Positions 46,108 through 50,607 of a stretch of 50,607 nucleotides of DNA are shown piece after piece. Numbering within the stretch: position 1 is the stretch's first letter; each line of letters opens with the position of its first letter. Made by a program: the position numbers and the translations under genes. Source of the DNA: Candidatus Obscuribacter sp. (GTDB lineage: Bacteria > Cyanobacteriota > Vampirovibrionia > Obscuribacterales > Obscuribacteraceae); NCBI GenBank assembly GCA_021772095.1, contig JADYXR010000138.1, forward strand, positions 1-50,607. Reading direction: 5' to 3'. A model generated the notes under the pieces. The model ran no database searches, was not told the DNA's origin, and worked only from the letters and a program-made list of their open reading frames with translations.

Positions 46108-46231
46108 CAATCCAACGCGGCCGGACATATACGTTTGAGCCGAACAACTCGACGGAACAATCAATCTGAACAGTACAAACTATACCTGTTGTCTAAGCGC
46201 TGCCTCCCTGTTACGCTGGCATCCATAAATC

Positions 46232-47851
46232 ATGCCGAACATCTTGATAATCGAAGACAAAATAGATCTCGCCAATCTCGTGAGATCGTATCTCGAGTAT
46301 GAGGAGCACAAAGTCGAAGCGCTGCATAGCGGCGGCGGAGCGCTTCAGAAAATCCAAGCTGGTTCATTCGATCTGATCATTCTGGATTGGGATCTTCCGG
46401 AGATGAGCGGCATCGATATCCTGAAAGGTTTGAGAGCAACTGGGACGCTAACTCCGGTTTTGATGCTGACTGGCAAAAACGCGATGGAAGATAAAGAAAC
46501 TGGTTTCGACGAAGGTGCTGATGATTACCTGACGAAACCCTTTGATATGAAAGAGTTGGCAATGCGCGTCAAAGCATTGTTGCGAAGATCGCGGACAAGC
46601 GCTAGTCAATCTGCTGCCACCGTCAATAGTATCACCCTCGATACGGCAAAACTGCGTGCCACAAAGAACGGAAGAGCGGTTGCTTTAACACCCAGAGAAT
46701 TTGAGCTGCTCGCATTTTTGCTGAGAGAAAAACCACCGCATGGAACTGCAGACTTGATCGACGGCTTGTGGCCGGGCAATCAGACGATGACAAAAGACGT
46801 CGTCAGGACGACAGTGAAGCGACTTCGCAAAAAATTGGGACCCGACACAGCGGAATTAAAAGATGCTAATTTTCCCGATTTGTTTGCTGGCAAATCGATG
46901 GGCGGGGCAGTCGGGGGCACCGATGGTGGTGCCGACGATGAAGAAGATGACGCACTCGATCCATTTCTGGGAATCATCCTCGATGAGAAGTATGAGCTTG
47001 TAGAGCTGCTCGGTGGCGGTGGCACTGGCGTCGTCTATAAAGCAAATCATTGCATGTTAAATAATTTCGTCGCAGTAAAAATGCTTTTCCCTCACATGGT
47101 TTCGCGACAACTCGCAGTTCGCAGATTTCACCAGGAAGCAAAAGCGACCGCTTCTCTGTCCCATCCAAACATTCTAAAAGTATCCGACTTCGGCACCGGA
47201 GAACAGGGTCAACCCTACCTCGTAATGGAGTACCTGCAAGGCTTAAGCCTCGCAGAGATGCTCGAAGCAGAGGGCGATCTGGCACCATATCTGGCGGTGG
47301 AAATTATAATGCAAGCAGCCGCAGGATTGATGCACGCGCATAGCAAACAAGTGGTGCATAGAGACATCAAGCCAAGCAACTTGATGATCATCGGCAAAAT
47401 CCCAGAACGATTCACAGTCAAGATCGTCGACTTTGGCTTAGCAAAACCCAGCAGGCAAGACGATCGCCTCTCAAAAATCACAGTCACAGGCGAAGTCTTC
47501 GGAAGCCCCTCTTATATGAGTCCAGAGCAGTGCCGCGGCGAAAATGTCGATCATCGTGCCGACATCTACTCGCTCGGCTGCGTACTCTTCGAAGCACTAA
47601 CCGGTCGCCCACCCTTCGTCGGCAAAGATCCTATCGACACAATCTTCCAACACGTCGCACCGGATCCACCTGTCTTTAAAATCGAAGGCAGCAACCCACG
47701 CCTGGTCGATCAGATGGAAAAAATCATCATGCAAAGCCTCGCCAAAAATCGCGAACAGCGCTATCAATCAGTTTCCCAACTCCTCCAAGACCTTCTTCAA
47801 TTCCGAGAAATTCTGAAATCCGAAGGCGGCGACATCAAGTTCGAAGTCTAA
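46232..47851 (+). CDS. Response regulator fused to a Hanks-type Ser/Thr protein kinase
   Basis: The 539-residue protein joins two signalling classes. Residues 1-120 are a receiver with Asp52 (IILDWDLPE), LTGKN and DDYLTKPF. Residues about 130-210 are an OmpR-type DNA-binding domain through the recognition helix (TTVKRLRKKLG), but the usual GVGY wing is missing and is replaced by a Gly/Asp linker. A kinase domain follows from about 250: LLGGGGTGVVYKA, Lys283 in VAVKML, HRDIKPSN with Asp378, DFG at Asp400 and GSPSYMSPEQC. All catalytic residues are present, so phosphorylation of the receiver may control kinase activity. There is no membrane segment. It lies 124 bases after the giant gene. Confidence 0.93.
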   Translation: MPNILIIEDKIDLANLVRSYLEYEEHKVEALHSGGGALQKIQAGSFDLIILDWDLPEMSGIDILKGLRATGTLTPVLMLTGKNAMEDKETGFDEGADDYLTKPFDMKELAMRVKALLRRSRTSASQSAATVNSITLDTAKLRATKNGRAVALTPREFELLAFLLREKPPHGTADLIDGLWPGNQTMTKDVVRTTVKRLRKKLGPDTAELKDANFPDLFAGKSMGGAVGGTDGGADDEEDDALDPFLGIILDEKYELVELLGGGGTGVVYKANHCMLNNFVAVKMLFPHMVSRQLAVRRFHQEAKATASLSHPNILKVSDFGTGEQGQPYLVMEYLQGLSLAEMLEAEGDLAPYLAVEIIMQAAAGLMHAHSKQVVHRDIKPSNLMIIGKIPERFTVKIVDFGLAKPSRQDDRLSKITVTGEVFGSPSYMSPEQCRGENVDHRADIYSLGCVLFEALTGRPPFVGKDPIDTIFQHVAPDPPVFKIEGSNPRLVDQMEKIIMQSLAKNREQRYQSVSQLLQDLLQFREILKSEGGDIKFEV

Positions 47852-48020
47852 GCACGCAATCTCACGACTATCTCACAACTCGAGAATAGACTGCAGTGAT
47901 ATTGATGAATCGATTTCCCCCCAAAGCTGAGTCGATCAACGCATCACCGAGCCACACTGTCGCGCCACTAACAATACAGTCACCGTCAGGTTTCTAATTG
48001 TCGAACTGAAGGATTGAAAC

Positions 48021-48650
48021 ATGAATATCGTTAGCAATTATCTCCAGGACATCTCCTATGTTTCTCCTCTATCTGGCGAAGAAGAGAGCGACCTTATCCG
48101 AGATCTGAAACAGAATGGTTTCGCTGCCATGAATGCTCGAAGCCGGCTCATAGAGGGAAACCTGAGGCTTGTCGTCAAACTGGCAACTCAATACGTCGGC
48201 TTCGGTTTTAGTTTTGTCGAGTTGGTTGCAGCAGGGAATCTCGCATTGAGACAAGCTGCACAAAAGTTCGATCCGGAAAGCAAATACAAATTCAGCACGT
48301 TCGCGACCTGGTTTGTGAGCCGCTCATACACTCGGTTGATTGCAACGCGCATGATGGACGAGATTCAGTGGATCGAGAAAGTTATCGCCGCTAGAAAGAA
48401 CGAGTTTCCACTCACAAATCAGCAATGCGCCGCCGATCTAAGAATGACCGATTCCGATTTCTCCAGTTTAGTTTTAAACGCACTGGCACCACTTAATCGC
48501 CAGTCGCCCGAGATGCAATTGTGTTCAACCGACACGTATCCACGGGTCCTGATTGCCGAGGCTAAGGTTATTTGGCAAAAGTGGCGCGATGACAACGAAC
48601 AAATCTGGTGGCGCAGCAGTAATGATGCGAAACCTGAAACTTTGAAGTAA
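48021..48650 (+). CDS. Sigma-70-like factor apparently lacking region 4
   Basis: The 209-residue protein shows sigma region 1.2/2: VSNYLQDISYVSPLSGEEE, LIEGNLRLVVKLATQYVG, FSFVELVAAGNLALRQAAQ and KFDPESKYKFSTFATWFVS. A weak region 3-like helix-turn-helix (LTNQQCAADLRMTDSDFSSL) follows. The sequence then ends without a recognisable region 4, the part that reads the -35 element. In region 2.4 the usual WWIRQAI is WFVSRSY, so promoter reading is likely changed. It may be a specialised sigma factor, an anti-sigma-like competitor or a truncated gene. The ribosome binding site aagga lies seven bases before the ATG. It sits between two Ser/Thr kinase genes. Confidence 0.85.
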   Translation: MNIVSNYLQDISYVSPLSGEEESDLIRDLKQNGFAAMNARSRLIEGNLRLVVKLATQYVGFGFSFVELVAAGNLALRQAAQKFDPESKYKFSTFATWFVSRSYTRLIATRMMDEIQWIEKVIAARKNEFPLTNQQCAADLRMTDSDFSSLVLNALAPLNRQSPEMQLCSTDTYPRVLIAEAKVIWQKWRDDNEQIWWRSSNDAKPETLK

Positions 48651-48731
48651 TCACGATTGCCGAACAAGTATTATCGAACAAGCAGTCGCAGTCTCTGAAG
48701 TAATAAGATCGCCGAATAAGTAGTCCCAAAC
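48643..48731 (+). repeat. Degenerate direct repeat after the sigma-like gene
   Basis: Two copies of about 36 bases, starting at 48643 and 48696, share tgaagtaat, then gat-gccgaa-aagta. The first includes the stop codon of the sigma-like gene. This suggests a small duplication of the gene's end. Confidence 0.4.
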
Positions 48732-48829
48732 GCGTGTTTCCGGTTCTAAAACCGCGCTAATTCCGTCCGCAAGCTTTCCGTCACAAACGGGTATATCTCG
48801 ATGGCAGGATCGAATAGACCCTTTGAGCT

Positions 48830-50545
48830 ATGGCAGACGAAAAGACCAGAGACGCGAGTCTTCAATCAAACACGCCTCAGACAAAGTCGCTGGACACCGA
48901 GGATCGCACAGACGGTTTACGCCGCCCTGCGGAATTAAAAATCGGACAACTCGTCAGCGAACGGTACACAATCAAAGCATCGCTCGGAAGAGGCGGCATT
49001 GGTTCTGTTTATCGCGTCCACCAAATTTTACTGGACAAAGAATTCGCGCTCAAAACACTCAACCCGGTAACCGCATCATCTGCGACGATGCGCCGCTTCC
49101 ACCTGGAAGCGCAGTCGGCAGGCAAGCTCAATCATCCCAACATCGTCAAAGCATTCGACTTCGGCTTGATTGATGGCGTTCAGCCCTTTTTAGTGATGGA
49201 TGTGATTGAGGGCAAAACGCTCTCGCGAATTCTAAAACAAGGGAAATTGCCGCTCAACATTTTCTTGGAAATTTTCATCCCGCTAACACAAGCGATTGCA
49301 TATGCGCACAGCGAAGGAGTGGTGCATCGTGATTTAAAACCGAGCAATATCGTTTTAGAACCTGACAAAGAAAATGCCGGCAAATACATTCCAAAACTAA
49401 TCGATTTCGGACTCGCGAAACTCACCGACTCCGACAGTCTGAGCCAGCATCAAACATTGACGAAAGCCGGAGATGTAATTGGCACGCCGCTGTACATGAG
49501 CCCAGAGCAATGCTCCGGCACATCTGTCGATCATCGTAGCGACATTTATTCACTCGGTTGCGTGATGTTCGAAGCGCTAACAGGAAAGCCACCATTCCGA
49601 GCTGATACCGCTATCGAAACGCTGATGCAGCATGGAACAAAACGTCCACCATTGTTGAACGAAACCTGCGAAGGTATTGAATTTCCCCCAGAGTTAGAAG
49701 AGTTGATCGATACGTTGCTGGCTAAAGATCCAGCCGAGCGATTCGAAAGTTGCACACTAGTAGCTGACCAACTAATCGCAATTAAGAGTTCGACGAATGA
49801 TGAAACGAACGAGGAAGAGATCGCGATTGCCATTGCCAGACTGGCTGACGAACCCTCCACAAATCCGGCGTCTCTTCGACAAATATCAATCCTTTTATTC
49901 TTGGGCGCAGTGCTCGCCCTTGCAGCAGCAATATTCGTAGTTAATTCATCGCGCACCACACCTGATACCGCTCAAGGCGCCGCTGTTCAACACGCGATGC
50001 TACCAACAGAACAAGCGGGTCCATTGAGTGCCGATCGCTTGACGGCACCTCCCGACGACGGAAAAGCGATAGTGCCGTGGGCAAAGCTTGAGGGAGCGAA
50101 TCGGGTTTTCCATTTTCCCAAAAATAGACGTCTCGGAAAACTTGGTTGGAAAGTCGGCACGGGCTATGAACTCGCATTAGCAACCGGTTTGGTGCGTCTG
50201 CCACAGGACACGAAGATCATCTTCATGTGCAGTGAAATGATGCTCCGGAGTCCGACAGATGTTGGCGGTTTTGGTACTGACGACTTTAGAGGAGTCAACG
50301 TTAAGCTCGGTGAGATTTTAACGGGAGAAGAAGTCGTTGAAAAATCGATGTCCTCGTTACTCGCTTCAAAAAATCTGACGCTGGTCACAATAACTGACGG
50401 CAGTCTCTCCGCCGACAACCTGTCAAAACTTGGGTCATTGCCAAAATTGACATGGTTAACACTGATCGGTAATGAAGCAAAGCTTGAAGAGTTAGCAGCC
50501 TTGAAGAACCGAGTTTTTGCCAGATGTTGTGTTTTGAGTAATTGA
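48830..50545 (+). CDS. Membrane Hanks-type Ser/Thr kinase, C-terminus replaced by the terminal repeat
   Basis: The 571-residue protein has an active-type kinase domain: SLGRGGIGSVYRV, Lys75 in FALKTL, HRDLKPSN with Asp168, DFG at Asp192 and GTPLYMSPEQC. One membrane helix lies at about 352-373 (LLFLGAVLALAAAIFVV), so the last ~200 residues are outside the cytoplasm. That sensor part ends in a leucine-rich-repeat-like segment (LSKLGSLPKLTWLTLIGNEA then LEELAALKN). At codon 561 the gene enters the 97-bp inverted repeat, and the final VFARCCVLSN also ends the unrelated left-edge frame. The native C-terminus is therefore probably lost. No clear ribosome binding site precedes the ATG. Confidence 0.9.
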   Translation: MADEKTRDASLQSNTPQTKSLDTEDRTDGLRRPAELKIGQLVSERYTIKASLGRGGIGSVYRVHQILLDKEFALKTLNPVTASSATMRRFHLEAQSAGKLNHPNIVKAFDFGLIDGVQPFLVMDVIEGKTLSRILKQGKLPLNIFLEIFIPLTQAIAYAHSEGVVHRDLKPSNIVLEPDKENAGKYIPKLIDFGLAKLTDSDSLSQHQTLTKAGDVIGTPLYMSPEQCSGTSVDHRSDIYSLGCVMFEALTGKPPFRADTAIETLMQHGTKRPPLLNETCEGIEFPPELEELIDTLLAKDPAERFESCTLVADQLIAIKSSTNDETNEEEIAIAIARLADEPSTNPASLRQISILLFLGAVLALAAAIFVVNSSRTTPDTAQGAAVQHAMLPTEQAGPLSADRLTAPPDDGKAIVPWAKLEGANRVFHFPKNRRLGKLGWKVGTGYELALATGLVRLPQDTKIIFMCSEMMLRSPTDVGGFGTDDFRGVNVKLGEILTGEEVVEKSMSSLLASKNLTLVTITDGSLSADNLSKLGSLPKLTWLTLIGNEAKLEELAALKNRVFARCCVLSN

Positions 50546-50607
50546 ATAAGGTGGCGTATTCTTTCAATAACGACAAAGAAAGGAGATACGCCAATGAAGA
50601 AAGATAC
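50511..50607 (+). repeat. Right copy of the 97-bp inverted terminal repeat; probable mobile-element end
   Basis: This is the exact reverse complement of bases 1-97. It begins inside an Arg codon of the kinase gene, supplies its last ten codons and TGA, and continues through aaaggaga to an ATG 83 bases in. The context before it differs from that at the left end. See the left copy for interpretation. Confidence 0.75.
50594..50607 (+). CDS. Start of an unidentified gene running off the right edge
   Basis: An ATG with a strong binding site (aaaggaga, nine bases upstream) encodes M-K-K-D before the end. It is identical to the start at the left edge. A transposase is possible from its place in the repeat; nothing more can be said. 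Confidence 0.4.

Noticed and set aside
46108..46231. A TTGTCT and TACGCT pair before the regulator-kinase gene
   Set aside because: The spacing of 17 is right, but the -10 box matches only three of six positions, which is too weak to call.
1..50607. The whole window as a 50-kb transposon or linear replicon with terminal inverted repeats
   Set aside because: The content is largely housekeeping (secA, glmU, coaX, tsaB, rlmN), and each repeat joins a cut gene and leads outward into a new gene start. Shared contig-end repeats explain this better.

Overview
The window looks like a chromosomal contig from a Gram-negative-type bacterium. The best guess is the non-photosynthetic cyanobacterial lineage (Melainabacteria/Vampirovibrionophyceae, possibly Obscuribacterales). 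That placement is inference from the gene mix: Hanks-type kinases fused to response regulators, very long multidomain proteins and an animal-like glutaminase. No rRNA, tRNA or other marker confirms it, and I see no CRISPR array or prophage.

Region 1 (1-20.9 kb) is mostly housekeeping. It holds a small secreted-protein gene and a broken paralogue at the left edge, a DUF547 protein coupled to a cell-wall amidase, type III pantothenate kinase (coaX), a GIY-YIG protein, membrane and secreted proteins of unknown role, glmU, and a secreted matrixin-like metalloprotease with a partner membrane protein. Next come a phosphoesterase and BioY-like transporter pair, and a secA-tsaB-rimI run on the minus strand. 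SecA is unusually long, with an insertion of about 80 residues and a duplicated C-terminal tail. rlmN follows on the plus strand.

Region 2 (21-30.7 kb) lies on the minus strand: an alpha/beta hydrolase, a DUF2156 (MprF-type) acyl/aminoacyl transferase-like protein, a glutaminase flanked by EF-hand-like and ankyrin regions as in animal GLS, and a tightly packed response regulator-histidine kinase-histidine kinase operon. The two kinases are paralogues with complementary defects. One keeps the phospho-accepting histidine but has lost key ATP-site boxes. The other keeps the ATP site but has Thr in place of the histidine. A strongly acidic protein gene closes the region.

Region 3 (30.9-50.6 kb), on the plus strand, is dominated by one 15.2-kb gene for a 5081-residue protein. 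It has a basic N-terminus, helical repeats, a Cys-peptidase-like region, two GGDEF-type domains (one degenerate) and two HExxH motifs. After it come a response regulator fused to a Ser/Thr kinase, a sigma-70-like protein that seems to lack region 4, and a membrane Ser/Thr kinase. About 25 kb of this half is therefore signalling genes, and it is the most likely place for an undescribed system.

The first 97 and last 97 bases are perfect inverted copies of each other. Each joins a different gene and then runs into the same ribosome binding site and ATG. The simplest reading is that both contig ends enter the same multicopy element, probably an insertion sequence, which interrupted the kinase gene on the right and the small secreted-protein gene on the left.
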